Counted from the stretch's first letter, positions 28,436 to 38,165 are shown. The stretch: 64,000 bases of DNA from Kribbella sp. CA-293567 (GCF_027627575.1 NZ_CP114065.1:1116001-1180000); one strand, 5' to 3'. Translations and numbers: made by a program. Notes: generated from the sequence alone by a model not told the origin.

Positions 28436-30307
28436 ATGAGTCATGAGCTGACGTGGCTGCTGGTCGCGATTCCGGCGGTGTCCGCGGCGATCCTGCTGCT
28501 GGGTGGCAAGGCCACCAACAAGTGGGGTCACCTGCTGGGCACCGCGGCGTCGCTGGCCTCGTTCGTCTGCGGGGTCCTGCTGTTCTTCCAGATGCAGGGC
28601 AGGCACGGCGAGGAACGGTCCGAGACGGTCAAGCTGTTCGAGTGGTTCTCGGTCGGCAGCGTGCGGGTGGATGTGACCCTGCTGGTCGACCAGCTGTCCA
28701 TCCTGTTCGTGCTGCTGATCACCGGTGTGGGTTCGCTGATCCACATCTACTCGATCAGCTACATGGAGCACGACCCCCGGCGCCGCCGGTTCTTCGCGTA
28801 CCTGAACCTGTTCATCGCCTCGATGCTGCTGCTGGTCCTGGCGGCCGACTACCTGCTGGTCTTCGTCGGCTGGGAAGGCGTCGGCCTGGCGTCGTACCTG
28901 CTGATCGGGTTCTGGCAGCACAAGCACTCGGCCGCGACCGCCGCGAAGAAGGCGTTCGTGGTGAACCGGGTCGGTGACATCGGCCTGTCGCTCGCGGTGA
29001 TGACGATGTGGGCGCTGTTCGGCTCCTCGGCCTTCACCACGGTGAACGCCGGCGTCGAGGGCATCTCGCACACCTGGGGAACGCTGCTCGGCCTGATGCT
29101 GCTGCTGGCGGCCTGCGGCAAGTCCGCGCAGGTGCCGCTGCAGTCCTGGCTGCTGGACGCGATGGAGGGCCCGACCCCGGTCTCGGCCCTGATCCACGCG
29201 GCCACCATGGTCACCGCCGGCGTCTACCTGGTGGTCCGCTCGCACGCGATCTACGAGATCACCGAGTTCGCCTCCACCGCGGTGGTGATCGTCGGAACGG
29301 TGACCCTGCTGGTCGGTGCGGTGATCGGTTGCGCCAAGGACGACATCAAGAAGGCGCTGGCCGGTTCGACCATGAGCCAGATCGGCTACATGATGCTCGC
29401 GGCGGGTCTCGGCCCGGCCGGGTACGTGTTCGCGATCTTCCACCTGATCACCCACGGCTTCTTCAAGGCCAACATGTTCCTCGGCGCCGGTTCCGTCATG
29501 CACGGGATGAACGACGACGTGAACATGCGGCACTACGGCGGCCTGGCGAAGTACATGAAGGTCACCTTCGCGACCTTCGCCTTCGGCTACCTGGCGATCC
29601 TCGGCATCCCGCCGTTCTCCGGCTTCTTCAGCAAGGACAAGATCATCGAGGCCGCGTTCGCGGACAACTTCGTGATCGGTCTGTGCGCCCTGATCGGCGC
29701 CGGCGTCACCGCGTTCTACATGACCCGGTTGATGCTGATGACGTTCTTCGGCCAGAAGCGCTGGGAGAAGGACGTGCACCCGCACGAGTCGCCCGCGCTG
29801 ATGACCGGTCCGCTGGTCGTGCTGGCGGCCCTCTCGCTCGGTGGCGGCGCGCTTTACTTCGCCGGCCACTGGATCATCGAGTGGCTGGAGCCGGTGGTCG
29901 GGCACGAGGAGCACCACCCGCCGGTCAGCGCGCTGGTGATGACGCTGATCACCCTCGCGGTGGTTGCCGTCGGCATCGCCGTCGCGGTACTGCGGTACCG
30001 CGGCGAGATCCCGCGCGAGGCGCCGGTCAAGGTCTCGCCGCTCACCACCTTCGCCCGCCGTGACGTCTACGGCGACGCACTGAACGAGGCGGTCCTGATG
30101 CGTCCGGGCCAGTACCTCACCCGGACCCTGGTCTGGCTGGACAACCGTGGGGTGGACGGCCTGGTCAACGGGCTGGCCGCGCTCTTCGGTGGTCTGTCCG
30201 GCCGGCTGCGCCGGTTCCAGACGGGCTTCGTCCGTTCCTACGCACTCAGCATGGTCTTCGGCGCCGCATTCGTGGTCGTCGCCCTCCTCGCGGTGAGGTT
30301 GTCGTGA
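28436..30307 (+). CDS. nuoL: NADH-quinone oxidoreductase subunit L
   Basis: 623-aa antiporter-like proton-pumping subunit. The conserved [50 protein letters not shown] region and G-H-V-like lysine and histidine positions in the second half-channel are present. The C-terminus carries the lateral amphipathic helix and final anchor. It starts 12 bp after nuoK. Confidence 0.97.
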   Translation: MSHELTWLLVAIPAVSAAILLLGGKATNKWGHLLGTAASLASFVCGVLLFFQMQGRHGEERSETVKLFEWFSVGSVRVDVTLLVDQLSILFVLLITGVGSLIHIYSISYMEHDPRRRRFFAYLNLFIASMLLLVLAADYLLVFVGWEGVGLASYLLIGFWQHKHSAATAAKKAFVVNRVGDIGLSLAVMTMWALFGSSAFTTVNAGVEGISHTWGTLLGLMLLLAACGKSAQVPLQSWLLDAMEGPTPVSALIHAATMVTAGVYLVVRSHAIYEITEFASTAVVIVGTVTLLVGAVIGCAKDDIKKALAGSTMSQIGYMMLAAGLGPAGYVFAIFHLITHGFFKANMFLGAGSVMHGMNDDVNMRHYGGLAKYMKVTFATFAFGYLAILGIPPFSGFFSKDKIIEAAFADNFVIGLCALIGAGVTAFYMTRLMLMTFFGQKRWEKDVHPHESPALMTGPLVVLAALSLGGGALYFAGHWIIEWLEPVVGHEEHHPPVSALVMTLITLAVVAVGIAVAVLRYRGEIPREAPVKVSPLTTFARRDVYGDALNEAVLMRPGQYLTRTLVWLDNRGVDGLVNGLAALFGGLSGRLRRFQTGFVRSYALSMVFGAAFVVVALLAVRLS

Positions 30308-31827
30308 AAATCGGTTGGCTGACCCTGACGCTGCTCCTGCCGTTCGCAGGGGCCCTGGCGACGATGGCGGTGCCGAAAGCCAAGGCGCTGCTGTCCAAGC
30401 AGGTGGCGCTGGCTTTCTCCGTCGTCACGCTCGCGCTGACGATCGTGATCGCGATCGGCTATCACCGCAACGGTGCGGCCGGCTACGAGGAGAAGTACAC
30501 CTGGATCAAGGCGTTCGGCGCGCACTACGCGCTCGGGCTGGACGGCGTCGGGATCGTGCTGCTGGTGCTCACCGCGCTGCTCACCCCGATCGTGCTGCTC
30601 GCCTCCTGGAACGACGCGAAGACCGGTCGCTGGAGCGAGAAGTCGTTCTTCGCCTGGATCCTGGCGCTGGAGGCGCTGTCGCTCGGCGTCTTCGCCGCCA
30701 CCGACGTGTTCCTCTTCTACGTGCTCTTCGAGGCCACGCTGATCCCGATGTACTTCCTGATCGGCGGGTTCGGCGGCGCGCAGCGGTCGTACGCCGCGGT
30801 GAAGTTCCTGCTCTACTCGCTGCTCGGCGGGCTGCTGATGCTGGCCTCCGTGATCGGCCTCTACGTCCTCTCGGCGAAGAACGGCGACCCGTCGTACCTG
30901 CTCGCCGACCTGGTCAAGCTCGACCTGAGCCAGAACACCGAGCGCTGGCTGTTCCTCGGCTTCTTCTTCGCCTTCGCGGTGAAGGCGCCGATGGTGCCGT
31001 TCCACACCTGGTTGCCGGACGCCGCCGCCGAGGCGACGCCGGGCACGTCGGTGCTGCTGGTCGGCATCCTGGACAAGATCGGCACCTTCGGGATGATCCG
31101 GTTCTGCCTGGGCCTGTTCCCGGAGGCGTCCCAGTGGGCCACCCCGGTGGTCCTGGTGCTGGCGCTGATCAGCGTCCTGTACGGCGCGCTGGTGGCGATC
31201 GGCCAGACCGACATCAAGCGGCTGATCGCGTACACCTCGATCTCGCACTTCGGCTTCATCGTGATGGGCATCTTCGCGCTCACCTCGCAGGGCCTGACCG
31301 GGTCGACGCTGTACATGTTCAACCACGGACTCTCCACCGCGGCCCTGTTCCTGGTGGCCGGCTACCTGATCTCGCGCCGCGGTTCGGCGCGGATCGCGGA
31401 CTACGGCGGCGTCGAGAAGGTGGCTCCGGTACTGGCCGGCACGTTCCTGTTCGCCGGCCTGTCCAGCCTGGCGCTGCCCGGTCTGTCGCCGTTCATCTCG
31501 GAGTTCATGGTGCTGGCCGGGACGTACAGCCGGCACAAGGTGATCGCCGTGATCGCCGTGCTCGGCATCGTGCTGGCCGCGCTCTACATCCTGATCATGT
31601 ACCAACGCCTGATGACCGGACCGGTACGGGACGGGATCGAGAAGCTGAAGGACCTGAACTTCCGCGAGGTGTTCGCGATCGCGCCGCTGGTGGTGCTGAT
31701 CATCGGCTTCGGTATCTACCCCAAGCCGGTGGTGGACATCATCAAGCCGGCCGTTGAGTCGACGATGCAGCGGGTGGGCGTCACCGATCCGGCCCCGCAG
31801 GTTCCCGTGACGGAGGGACAGAAGTGA
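30304..31827 (+). CDS. nuoM: NADH-quinone oxidoreductase subunit M
   Basis: 507-aa antiporter-like subunit with about fourteen helices. [16 protein letters not shown] holds the essential helix-5 glutamate. [17 protein letters not shown] and [16 protein letters not shown] carry channel lysines and histidine. GTG start overlapping the nuoL stop; overlaps nuoN by 4 bp. Confidence 0.97.
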   Translation: MKIGWLTLTLLLPFAGALATMAVPKAKALLSKQVALAFSVVTLALTIVIAIGYHRNGAAGYEEKYTWIKAFGAHYALGLDGVGIVLLVLTALLTPIVLLASWNDAKTGRWSEKSFFAWILALEALSLGVFAATDVFLFYVLFEATLIPMYFLIGGFGGAQRSYAAVKFLLYSLLGGLLMLASVIGLYVLSAKNGDPSYLLADLVKLDLSQNTERWLFLGFFFAFAVKAPMVPFHTWLPDAAAEATPGTSVLLVGILDKIGTFGMIRFCLGLFPEASQWATPVVLVLALISVLYGALVAIGQTDIKRLIAYTSISHFGFIVMGIFALTSQGLTGSTLYMFNHGLSTAALFLVAGYLISRRGSARIADYGGVEKVAPVLAGTFLFAGLSSLALPGLSPFISEFMVLAGTYSRHKVIAVIAVLGIVLAALYILIMYQRLMTGPVRDGIEKLKDLNFREVFAIAPLVVLIIGFGIYPKPVVDIIKPAVESTMQRVGVTDPAPQVPVTEGQK

Positions 31828-33428
31828 GTGCAGTGCTGATGACGCAAGCTCTGCCGTTGGCAGACTTCGTCGCCCCGAAGATCGAGTACACCGAGCTGGC
31901 TCCGCTGCTCGTGATCTTCGGCGCGGCTTGTGTCGGCGTCCTCGCGGAGGCCTTCCTGCCGCGGCAGTTGCGGCACGTGGTCCAGCTGGCGATCGCGCTG
32001 GTCGGTCTGGTGGTCGCCGCGGTCCTGACGATGCTGCTGATGATCGACGAGAAGTCGCTGGTCGGCGCGCAGGGCGCCATCTCGGTGGACGGCCCGGCGC
32101 TGTTCACCTGGGTGACGCTGCTCGCGCTGACCGTGGTCAGCGTGCTGCTGTTCGCCGAGCGCTCGGTCGACGGTGGGCTGTCCGCCTTCGCCGGCCAGGC
32201 TGCCGCCGTACCGGGCAGTGAGGCGGAGCGGCAGGCCACGGCGCTCAAGGTCGAGCACACCGAGATCTTCCCGCTGACGCTGTTCGCGGTCGGCGGGATG
32301 ATGTTGTTCGCCTCGGCCAACGACCTGCTGGTGCTGTTCGTCGCGCTCGAGGTCTTCTCGCTGCCGCTCTACCTGCTGTGTGGGCTGGCGCGTCGTCGCC
32401 GGCTGATCTCGCAGGAAGCCGCGATGAAGTACTTCCTGCTGGGCGCCTTCGCCTCGGCCTTCCTGCTCTACGGCATCGCCCTGCTCTACGGGTACGCCGG
32501 CACGATGGCGCTGCCGGGCATCGCCGACGCGCTGGCCACCAAGACCGGTGGCGACGCGATCCTGCTCGCCGGTACCGGCCTGATCGCGGTCGGCCTGCTG
32601 TTCAAGGTCGGCGCGGTGCCGTTCCACTCCTGGACGCCGGACGTCTACCAGGGGGCGCCGACGCCGGTCACCGGCTTCATGGCCGCCTGCACCAAGATCG
32701 CCGCGTTCATCGGCCTGATGCGGGTCTTCTACGTCGCCCTCGGCGGCAGCCGCTGGGACTGGGCGCCGATGATGTGGGTCGTCGCGATCCTCACCATGGT
32801 GATCGGCTCGATCGTGGCACTGACCCAGACCGACGTGAAGCGGATGCTCGCCTACTCGTCGATCGCGCACGCCGGCTTCCTGCTGACCGCGTTCATCGGG
32901 CTCTCGCAGTCCGGCAGCGGGGTCCGCGAGGGCGCCATCACGTCGACCCAGGCGGTGCTGTTCTACCTGGTCGCCTACGGCTTCTCGACGATCGGCGCGT
33001 TCGCCGTCGTGACGCTGGTCCGCGACGCCGGTGGCGAGGCCACCCACCTGTCCCGGTGGGCCGGGCTGGGCAAGAAGTCGCCGCTGCTGGCCGGCATCTT
33101 CGCCTTCTTCCTGCTCTCCTTCGCCGGCATCCCGCTGACCGCGGGCTTCACCGGCAAGTGGGCGGTCTTCACCGCCGCCTGGACCGGTGGCGCCTGGCCG
33201 CTGGTCGTGGTCGGGGTGCTGTCCAGCCTGGTCGCCGGGTTCTTCTACATCCGGGTGATCGTGCTGATGTTCTTCTCCGACCTGCCGGCCGACGCGCCGG
33301 ACGTGGCCCTGCCGGGTTGGCAGACCACGACCGCCGTCGCGCTGGGTCTGGCCGCCACGGTGGTGCTCGGTCTGGTTCCCGGACCGGTGCTCGACCTGGC
33401 GGCCCGGGCGGGTGAGTTCATCCGGTGA
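31824..33428 (+). CDS. nuoN: NADH-quinone oxidoreductase subunit N
   Basis: 534-aa antiporter-like subunit, last of the nuo operon. F-V-A-L-E-V-F-S-L-P-L-Y-L-L-C-G-L, F-K-V-G-A-V-P-F-H-S-W-T-P-D-V-Y-Q-G-A-P-T-P-V-T-G-F-M and T-D-V-K-R-M-L-A-Y-S-S-I-A-H-A-G-F are intact. GTG start. Its stop overlaps the GTG of the polyprenyl synthase, which ties tail synthesis to complex I expression. Confidence 0.97.
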   Translation: MSAVLMTQALPLADFVAPKIEYTELAPLLVIFGAACVGVLAEAFLPRQLRHVVQLAIALVGLVVAAVLTMLLMIDEKSLVGAQGAISVDGPALFTWVTLLALTVVSVLLFAERSVDGGLSAFAGQAAAVPGSEAERQATALKVEHTEIFPLTLFAVGGMMLFASANDLLVLFVALEVFSLPLYLLCGLARRRRLISQEAAMKYFLLGAFASAFLLYGIALLYGYAGTMALPGIADALATKTGGDAILLAGTGLIAVGLLFKVGAVPFHSWTPDVYQGAPTPVTGFMAACTKIAAFIGLMRVFYVALGGSRWDWAPMMWVVAILTMVIGSIVALTQTDVKRMLAYSSIAHAGFLLTAFIGLSQSGSGVREGAITSTQAVLFYLVAYGFSTIGAFAVVTLVRDAGGEATHLSRWAGLGKKSPLLAGIFAFFLLSFAGIPLTAGFTGKWAVFTAAWTGGAWPLVVVGVLSSLVAGFFYIRVIVLMFFSDLPADAPDVALPGWQTTTAVALGLAATVVLGLVPGPVLDLAARAGEFIR

Positions 33429-34441
33429 GTCCCACCCCGCTGCCGGCCGAGAGCCTGGGATTCGCGTTCGCCGACGAGGCGCTCGAGTCCCGGGTTCGTG
33501 CCGGGCTGGAAAGGGTCGAGCAGGCGCTCCGCGACTCCGCACAGTCCGAGGCCGCGTTCGTCACCGAGGCCGCCCAGCACGTCATGGTGGCCGGCGGCAA
33601 GCGGTTCCGGCCGTTGCTGGTGCTGCTGGCCGCCGAGCTCGGTCCGGACGCGGGCGCGTCCGAGGTGGTCGACTCGGCCGTGGTGGTCGAACTGACCCAC
33701 CTGGCCACGCTGTACCACGACGACGTGATGGACGAGGCCGCGCTGCGCCGCGGCGAGGAGAGCGCCAACGCGCGCTGGGACAACTCGGTCGCCATCCTGA
33801 CCGGCGACTGGCTGTTCGCCCGCGCCTCCGACCTGGTCGCCTCGCTCGGACCGGATGCGGTGCGAATCCAGTCGCGCACCTTCGGCCGGCTGGTCGAGGG
33901 CCAGATCCGGGAGACCCTCGGGGTCTCCGAGGGACGTGACCCGCTCGCGCACTACCTGTCCGTGGTCGCGGACAAGACCGGCTCGCTGATCGCCACCTCG
34001 GCGCTGTTCGGCGCCAAGTTCGCGGGCGCGCCGGCCGACGTCCAGGAGACCGTCCGGGCCTTCGGCGAGGAGATCGGCCAGGCGTTCCAGCTGGCCGACG
34101 ACATCCTCGACGTGATGTCCGAGGAGTCCGGCAAGACGCCGGGCACCGACCTGCGCGAAGGCGTACCGACCCTGCCGGTGCTGATCTTCCGGGCCCAGGC
34201 CGATCCGTCGTCGCCGGCCGACGCGCGGCTGCTCGAGCTGCTCGACTCCGACCTGAGCGACGATGCCAGGCTGGCCGAGGCTCTCGGCCTGCTGCGTGCC
34301 CACCCGTCGCTGCAGAAGGCCGAGGACGACGTACGCCGCCGCGCGGACGACGCCCGCAAGTTGCTGGAAGACCTACCGGAAGGCCCGGGGCGTTCCGCCC
34401 TGGAGTCCTTGTGCGACCTGGTGGTCACCCGCTCGATCTGA
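33425..34441 (+). CDS. Trans-polyprenyl diphosphate synthase (menaquinone side chain)
   Basis: 338-aa isoprenyl synthase. The first Asp-rich motif is D-D-V-M-D at residues 99-103 (Y-H-D-D-V-M-D-E-A), followed by R-R-G. The second is L-A-D-D-I-L-D. G-G-K-R-F-R-P is the IPP-binding signature. Chain length cannot be read securely, but small residues before the first motif and translational coupling to nuoN favour a long-chain (hepta- to nonaprenyl) product for menaquinone. It is followed at once by a strong bidirectional terminator. Confidence 0.93.
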   Translation: MSPTPLPAESLGFAFADEALESRVRAGLERVEQALRDSAQSEAAFVTEAAQHVMVAGGKRFRPLLVLLAAELGPDAGASEVVDSAVVVELTHLATLYHDDVMDEAALRRGEESANARWDNSVAILTGDWLFARASDLVASLGPDAVRIQSRTFGRLVEGQIRETLGVSEGRDPLAHYLSVVADKTGSLIATSALFGAKFAGAPADVQETVRAFGEEIGQAFQLADDILDVMSEESGKTPGTDLREGVPTLPVLIFRAQADPSSPADARLLELLDSDLSDDARLAEALGLLRAHPSLQKAEDDVRRRADDARKLLEDLPEGPGRSALESLCDLVVTRSI

Positions 34442-34447
34442 CGCCTC

Positions 34448-34481
34448 GAAGCCCGCGGAACCTGACGGTTCCGCGGGCTTC
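34448..34481. terminator. Strong bidirectional hairpin terminator closing the men/nuo operon
   Basis: A perfect 15-bp stem starting GAAGCCCGCGG with a 4-nt TGAC loop lies between the polyprenyl-synthase stop and the convergent kinase stop. T-rich bases follow on the plus strand (TTCTTGCGTT). Being symmetrical, it can serve both genes. Confidence 0.88.
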
Positions 34482-34486
34482 TTGCG

Positions 34487-35083
34487 TTACGGCCGGAAGG
34501 TGATGCCCGCCAGCTGGTTGGCCTGGTCGCGGGTCAGGATCACTGCCGAGGCAGCGCCGGGGACCACCCGGCCGGGGGTGGTGACCGCGAGGTCGCGGAG
34601 TACGGGCCAACGGCGGCTGTGCGTCTCCATACTTCCCTCCCGGACGACCCGGTCCCGCGCACGCTGGCCGAGCTTGGCGACCTCGGCCGGTACGTCGAGC
34701 ATGATCAGGTGCACCGGGCGGCCCGCGAGCTTGGCGGCCCGGCCGATCAGCTGCCTGGCCAGCGGCTTCGTCGCGCAGTCGTGGATGACGAGTGGGCCCT
34801 CGGTGCGGATGGCGCGCAGTACTTGGGCGTAGTAGGTGACGTGCAGCAGGGGGCGCCAGACGGCGTACGGGACGGACCGGAGTACGGGCTTCCAGCGGTT
34901 GCGGATCGGTTCCGAGTCCAGCACCCGCACGTCGCCGGTGGGATCGGGGAACAGGCGCCGGAGCAGTGTGCTCTTGCCGGCGCCGGGGATCCCGGCCAGC
35001 ACGACGAGCGAGTTGCTGGGGTAGCGGAACTCGGTGGTGTCGAGGTCCTCACGAACCCTCGGTGAGATCAGCATCGCGGTCAC
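34487..35083 (-). CDS. P-loop AAA-type ATP-binding protein / small kinase
   Basis: 198-aa P-loop protein. Walker A G-I-P-G-A-G-K-S-T is near residue 32. An acidic D-S-E follows, then V-I-H-D-C-A-T and an arginine-rich lid R-A-R-D-R-V-V-R. This is the layout of zeta-toxin/polynucleotide-kinase-like small kinases found widely in actinobacteria. The substrate is unknown. It is convergent with the nuo-linked operon and shares its terminator. Confidence 0.75.
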   Translation of the reverse strand: MTAMLISPRVREDLDTTEFRYPSNSLVVLAGIPGAGKSTLLRRLFPDPTGDVRVLDSEPIRNRWKPVLRSVPYAVWRPLLHVTYYAQVLRAIRTEGPLVIHDCATKPLARQLIGRAAKLAGRPVHLIMLDVPAEVAKLGQRARDRVVREGSMETHSRRWPVLRDLAVTTPGRVVPGAASAVILTRDQANQLAGITFRP

Positions 35084-35157
35084 AGGGAGCCTCCTTCGGC
35101 GTTCCCTAGATGATCCACTGTCCCTCTGAGAGGCCGATGAGAATCGGCTGAAGACGG

Positions 35158-35613
35158 CTAGCGGTTGGTCCAGGTGGGGCTCTCGACGTAGTGGTTGTCG
35201 TAGAGGTCGCTGGTCTTGCCGAGCTCGGCCGGATCGGTTTCGCCGCGATAGACGCCCTCCAGCAGACGGTAGTAGTCGAAGCGCGGCTTGGCCTGGGTGA
35301 GGACGAAGAGCACCTCGGCATCCGTCGTACCGGCTGCTTCGAAGGCGTGCGCGGTGTTCGGCGGGACCACGAGGAAGTCGCCGCCGTCGAGGGTGACCAG
35401 GTCGTCGTCGGTCAGGACGCGGAGGCTGCCGCTGAGCACGAAGAAGAGCTCGGAGGCCTCACGGTGCAGGTGCGGGGGAGCGCCTTCCTTGCCAGGCTTG
35501 AAGATCGAACGGTGACTGGTGAGGTGGCCGTTGGTCGCCGGGGTGTCGGCGAGCAGGGTGACACCGCTGGCGGTCAGTACCTCGGCGTCGGTGGAGCGGA
35601 CGAGCACGGTCAT
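35158..35613 (-). CDS. Cupin-domain protein
   Basis: 151-aa single-domain cupin. Motif 1 is P-P-H-L-H-R-E-A-S-E-L-F-F-V-L-S-G and motif 2 P-P-N-T-A-H-A-F, giving the usual two-His/Glu/His metal site. No closer function can be assigned; quercetin-dioxygenase-like or binding roles are possible. AAGGAG precedes the ATG, and a 19-bp motif matching the one before the adjacent Rrf2 gene lies 18 bp upstream of the start, so it is probably the regulated target. Confidence 0.85.
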   Translation of the reverse strand: MTVLVRSTDAEVLTASGVTLLADTPATNGHLTSHRSIFKPGKEGAPPHLHREASELFFVLSGSLRVLTDDDLVTLDGGDFLVVPPNTAHAFEAAGTTDAEVLFVLTQAKPRFDYYRLLEGVYRGETDPAELGKTSDLYDNHYVESPTWTNR

Positions 35614-35630
35614 GATGGATCTCCTTTGTG

Positions 35631-35649
35631 GATGTTTTATGTCCAGAAT
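35631..35649. promoter_or_regulatory. Putative Rrf2 operator, copy 1 (cupin promoter)
   Basis: GATGTT-TT-ATGTCCAGAAT is matched at 17 of 19 positions by the copy at 36167-36185. It lies upstream of the cupin start in the gap after the Rrf2 gene. Confidence 0.6.
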
Positions 35650-35677
35650 TAGGGCATGGGTGAAACTGAGGGATGCT

Positions 35678-36160
35678 TCAGGCCTTCAGGTTGGCGAACC
35701 AGTTGCGGGTGTTGCCGGCGGTCTCGGGGTGGGCGGCCTCCACCTGGGCGACGAGATCCGCGATCGTCTTGCTCGCCAGCTCGCGCCGATAGGTCAGCTC
35801 GGCTTCGCGCATCGACATCGAAACGACGCAGGTCTTCCGGTAGTCGGCCTTCGGGTCAGCACCCGGACCGGCTTTCAGGATCTGTGTGCACCGAAAGGCG
35901 TCCTCGCTGCCGTCGATCGCCACCACCACATCGAGCAAGGTGATCCGATCGGGCGCCTTGGCAAGCTGGAACCCACCCTTCGGCCCCGAGGTCGACGACA
36001 GAATGCCGGCCCGGGTGAGCGCCTGAAGCTGCTTGTTGAGATAGGCGGTCGGCAACTCGTAGAAGGCAGCAAGCCGCTTGGCGGTAACCGCCTCGCTCGG
36101 AACGAAGCACAGGTTCACACAACTGTGCACCGCCCACTCGACGCCTTCGTTCATCTTCAT
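35678..36160 (-). CDS. Rrf2-family transcriptional regulator
   Basis: 160-aa winged-helix regulator. The N-terminus has the Rrf2 layout W-A-V-H-S-C-V-N-L, with an HTH around A-K-R-L-A-A-F-Y-E-L-P-T-A-Y-L-N-K-Q-L and the wing S-T-S-G-P-K-G-G-F. Two later cysteines (F-R-C-T and T-C-V-V) do not form the tight three-Cys cluster motif of IscR/NsrR, so an Fe-S ligand is uncertain. It precedes the cupin gene on the same strand, and both carry the same upstream motif, which implies autoregulation. Confidence 0.88.
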   Translation of the reverse strand: MKMNEGVEWAVHSCVNLCFVPSEAVTAKRLAAFYELPTAYLNKQLQALTRAGILSSTSGPKGGFQLAKAPDRITLLDVVVAIDGSEDAFRCTQILKAGPGADPKADYRKTCVVSMSMREAELTYRRELASKTIADLVAQVEAAHPETAGNTRNWFANLKA

Positions 36161-36166
36161 AATCTA

Positions 36167-36185
36167 GATGTTAGATGTCCAGAAT
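36167..36185. promoter_or_regulatory. Putative Rrf2 operator, copy 2 (rrf2 promoter)
   Basis: GATGTT-AG-ATGTCCAGAAT lies 6 bp upstream of the Rrf2 start codon and matches the cupin-promoter copy except at two central bases. AT-rich flanks suggest it overlaps the -10 region. Confidence 0.6.
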
Positions 36186-36209
36186 AGTGGCGTCAAGGGG
36201 TGTTGTGAA

Positions 36210-36638
36210 CTACTGGAGAGGTGCCCACTGGACTGCTGTGGGGCGTGTGCCGGTGCTCAACATCTCGATCAGACTGCGGCGAATTACGTCGAGAGGTACC
36301 ACGGAATCAGTCGGGTACTCATCCGCGTGGCCGGAGTGGAAGTAGCGCACCTCGGCGCGGCCACTTTCGGTGCCTCGCGCGTAGAACTGACCGCTGAGAT
36401 CCGTGTACCTCAGCGCGCCGGTGGACGACTCGGGGTCGATCCCCACACGAAGCTCATGATCCGGCAAACCGTCTTCATCGTCAGTCGAACGCTCGTTGAC
36501 GTAAAGATGCGCAGCGGTGTCGTCAGCGCTCTCATCGGCCTCGATCATCAACTGTGCAATGAAATTCAGGACGTCTTCCGCTGTTGCGAGCGTGGTCGGC
36601 TCGCCGTCTCTGGAGAACGCGCTGAGCGTGTAGCTCAT
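36210..36638 (-). CDS. Imm1-type immunity protein homologue
   Basis: 142-aa acidic protein. L-R-V-G-I-D-P, G-A-L-R-Y, the Y-F-H-S-G-H-A-D-E-Y-P region, V-P-L-D-V-I-R-R and G-T-R-P-T-A-V-Q-W match the Imm1 family, whose known members neutralise polymorphic toxins including SCP1.201-type deaminases. No recognisable toxin gene is next to it. Its ATG overlaps the stop of the upstream HTH protein by 4 bp, so the two are made together. Function could be orphan immunity or partner of that HTH protein. Confidence 0.65.
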   Translation of the reverse strand: MSYTLSAFSRDGEPTTLATAEDVLNFIAQLMIEADESADDTAAHLYVNERSTDDEDGLPDHELRVGIDPESSTGALRYTDLSGQFYARGTESGRAEVRYFHSGHADEYPTDSVVPLDVIRRSLIEMLSTGTRPTAVQWAPLQ

Positions 36639-38065
36639 TCAAGACCCAGGAGCGCTGCTCGGTGGTTCCAGGCCAGGGTGAGGCAGGCGGCGCTTGTCTG
36701 GCCGAGAGGCTCCTGCGTGGTCAGGCGGGTGACGGTCTCTTCGGTGAAAGGGAGGCCGTGAACCGACTTGCCCTCGTCGAGCGAGGTGACGACCTCACCT
36801 TCGGGGTTCGTGCTGACTCGTGCGCGGAACAAGGTGTCGAAGACGTGATCGTCGATGACTGTGACAGTGGCGATCGAGGCGTTGAGGCTGAGTGCGTCGA
36901 CGATGACGCCGAGGATGTAGGGGCGGATGGCGCCGGCGGTGCGGGCCGAGGTCATGTCCCGGTAGAACGGCCAAACCTCGTAGTCGACCGGAGTGCCGCC
37001 GCTGCCGTCGTGCTCGGGTTGGCCGAGCAGTTCTTCGGCGTACTCGCGGACCATGTTGCGCCAGATGTCGAGGTCGGCGACGAGACTTCGCGGCGAGATG
37101 CTGGCGGGTTGGAACTCGCCTGCGGGGAGCAGACTGTAGTGCCTGCCGTTGGTGACCTGGCTCGGATCGCGGCGCAGGAGGAAGAAGGTGCCCTCGCCGG
37201 TCGCGGTGTCGCGCCGGATCGTCAGGGTACTGATCCCCGGATTCACCGCCCGATCGGAAAGATCGAACACGTCGCCGAGCAAGGTGCGAAACGGCAGCTC
37301 TCCCCAGCCCAGGCTTCCGCGGAGATCCGCGCCGCCGGCTTCGTGGGCGAGTACCTCGCCGACGTCGAGCTTGTCGAAGAAGGTGGACAGGCCGAAGGAC
37401 ATCGCACCGCGGCCTCCTGCCCAGTCGAGGTCCAAGAGGCGGTAGCTGCTTCGGTTCTCGAACAGAGCCGGCGGGCGGAGGTACCGGATTGCGCTGGTGT
37501 AGTTGGTGAACGCGTTGCCAGGAGATCGCAGAGGTAGCGCAGTACGGGCTTCTGGTTCTCTGCCGCTGAGGCGAGGTTCTGGTGGGGTCTCGATCCAGTG
37601 CAGCGTCACATCGTCCAGAAGTACAGGTTGCTGCGGCAGCCAACCCGGGGTGCTGAGCGCCGGCACGTGACCAACGCGGAGGTCAGCGTCGTACAGGTCG
37701 GCTGTGCGTGCGGCTAGGCCGATACCCTCCTCGGTCAAGTGCTGCCGGATTCTTCGCCAGGCCTGCTGACTGGCCTCGACTGCTGCTTCCGGCGGAGGAC
37801 GTGTCGTACTCCGCTGGACCGACTCTGGCGTCGGATCCTTGAGGATCATCTCGAAGCGGCGCTGAACATCCGCGTCCGCGCCTTTGAGAGCAGAGTCCAG
37901 TACTTCCTGCATCGTTGCGGACAGCACCATGTCCGGCTTGGCCTCCCAGGTGGCGACAGTGCGAACCGCTGCGCCGAGGTGAGCTGCGAAAGCCTCGTTC
38001 GTCATCCGCGACGAAGCCCGCAGGGCCGATGCTCGTCGACCGGTCCACAGGTCAACTACGTCCAT
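36635..38065 (-). CDS. HTH-domain protein with a large uncharacterised C-terminal domain
   Basis: 476 aa. Residues 10-45 or so form a Xre-like HTH (F-A-A-H-L-G-A-A-V-R-T-V-A-T-W-E). Beyond residue 130 lies a globular domain with G-R-G-A-M-S-F-G-L-S-T-F-F-D, L-P-F-R-T-L-L-G-D-V-F-D-L and I-S-T-L-T-I-R. It ends with D-I-W-R-N-M-V-R-E-Y-A-E-E-L-L-G near residues 331-346, reminiscent of a degenerate Nudix helix (R-E-x-x-E-E). Similar HTH proteins occur in streptomycetes without a known role. GGAGGG precedes the ATG. Divergent from a resolvase-like gene and overlapping the Imm1-type gene. Confidence 0.75.
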   Translation of the reverse strand: MDVVDLWTGRRASALRASSRMTNEAFAAHLGAAVRTVATWEAKPDMVLSATMQEVLDSALKGADADVQRRFEMILKDPTPESVQRSTTRPPPEAAVEASQQAWRRIRQHLTEEGIGLAARTADLYDADLRVGHVPALSTPGWLPQQPVLLDDVTLHWIETPPEPRLSGREPEARTALPLRSPGNAFTNYTSAIRYLRPPALFENRSSYRLLDLDWAGGRGAMSFGLSTFFDKLDVGEVLAHEAGGADLRGSLGWGELPFRTLLGDVFDLSDRAVNPGISTLTIRRDTATGEGTFFLLRRDPSQVTNGRHYSLLPAGEFQPASISPRSLVADLDIWRNMVREYAEELLGQPEHDGSGGTPVDYEVWPFYRDMTSARTAGAIRPYILGVIVDALSLNASIATVTVIDDHVFDTLFRARVSTNPEGEVVTSLDEGKSVHGLPFTEETVTRLTTQEPLGQTSAACLTLAWNHRAALLGLE

Positions 38066-38090
38066 CCGGTAGCACCCTCCGCGAGGTCAT

Positions 38091-38120
38091 GACTGCACTG
38101 GCAATGCATCAGGACTGCAC
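38091..38120. repeat. GACTGCAC direct repeats in the divergent promoter region
   Basis: GACTGCAC occurs at 38091-38098 and 38113-38120, 22 bp (two helical turns) apart, between the divergent HTH and resolvase-like genes. A third copy at 38187-38194 lies just inside the latter. Possible binding sites for the HTH protein. Confidence 0.4.
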
Positions 38121-38146
38121 CGTCGCTGCATTCTGGGAACGGCTAC

Positions 38147-38162
38147 ACCAGTATTCACTGGT
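38147..38162. promoter_or_regulatory. Palindrome ACCAGT-N4-ACTGGT at the resolvase-like start
   Basis: A perfect 6-4-6 inverted repeat ending 3 bp before the ATG at 38166. No Shine-Dalgarno fits between them, so the transcript may be leaderless or controlled by a protein bound over the start site. Confidence 0.45.
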
Positions 38163-38165
38163 CGC

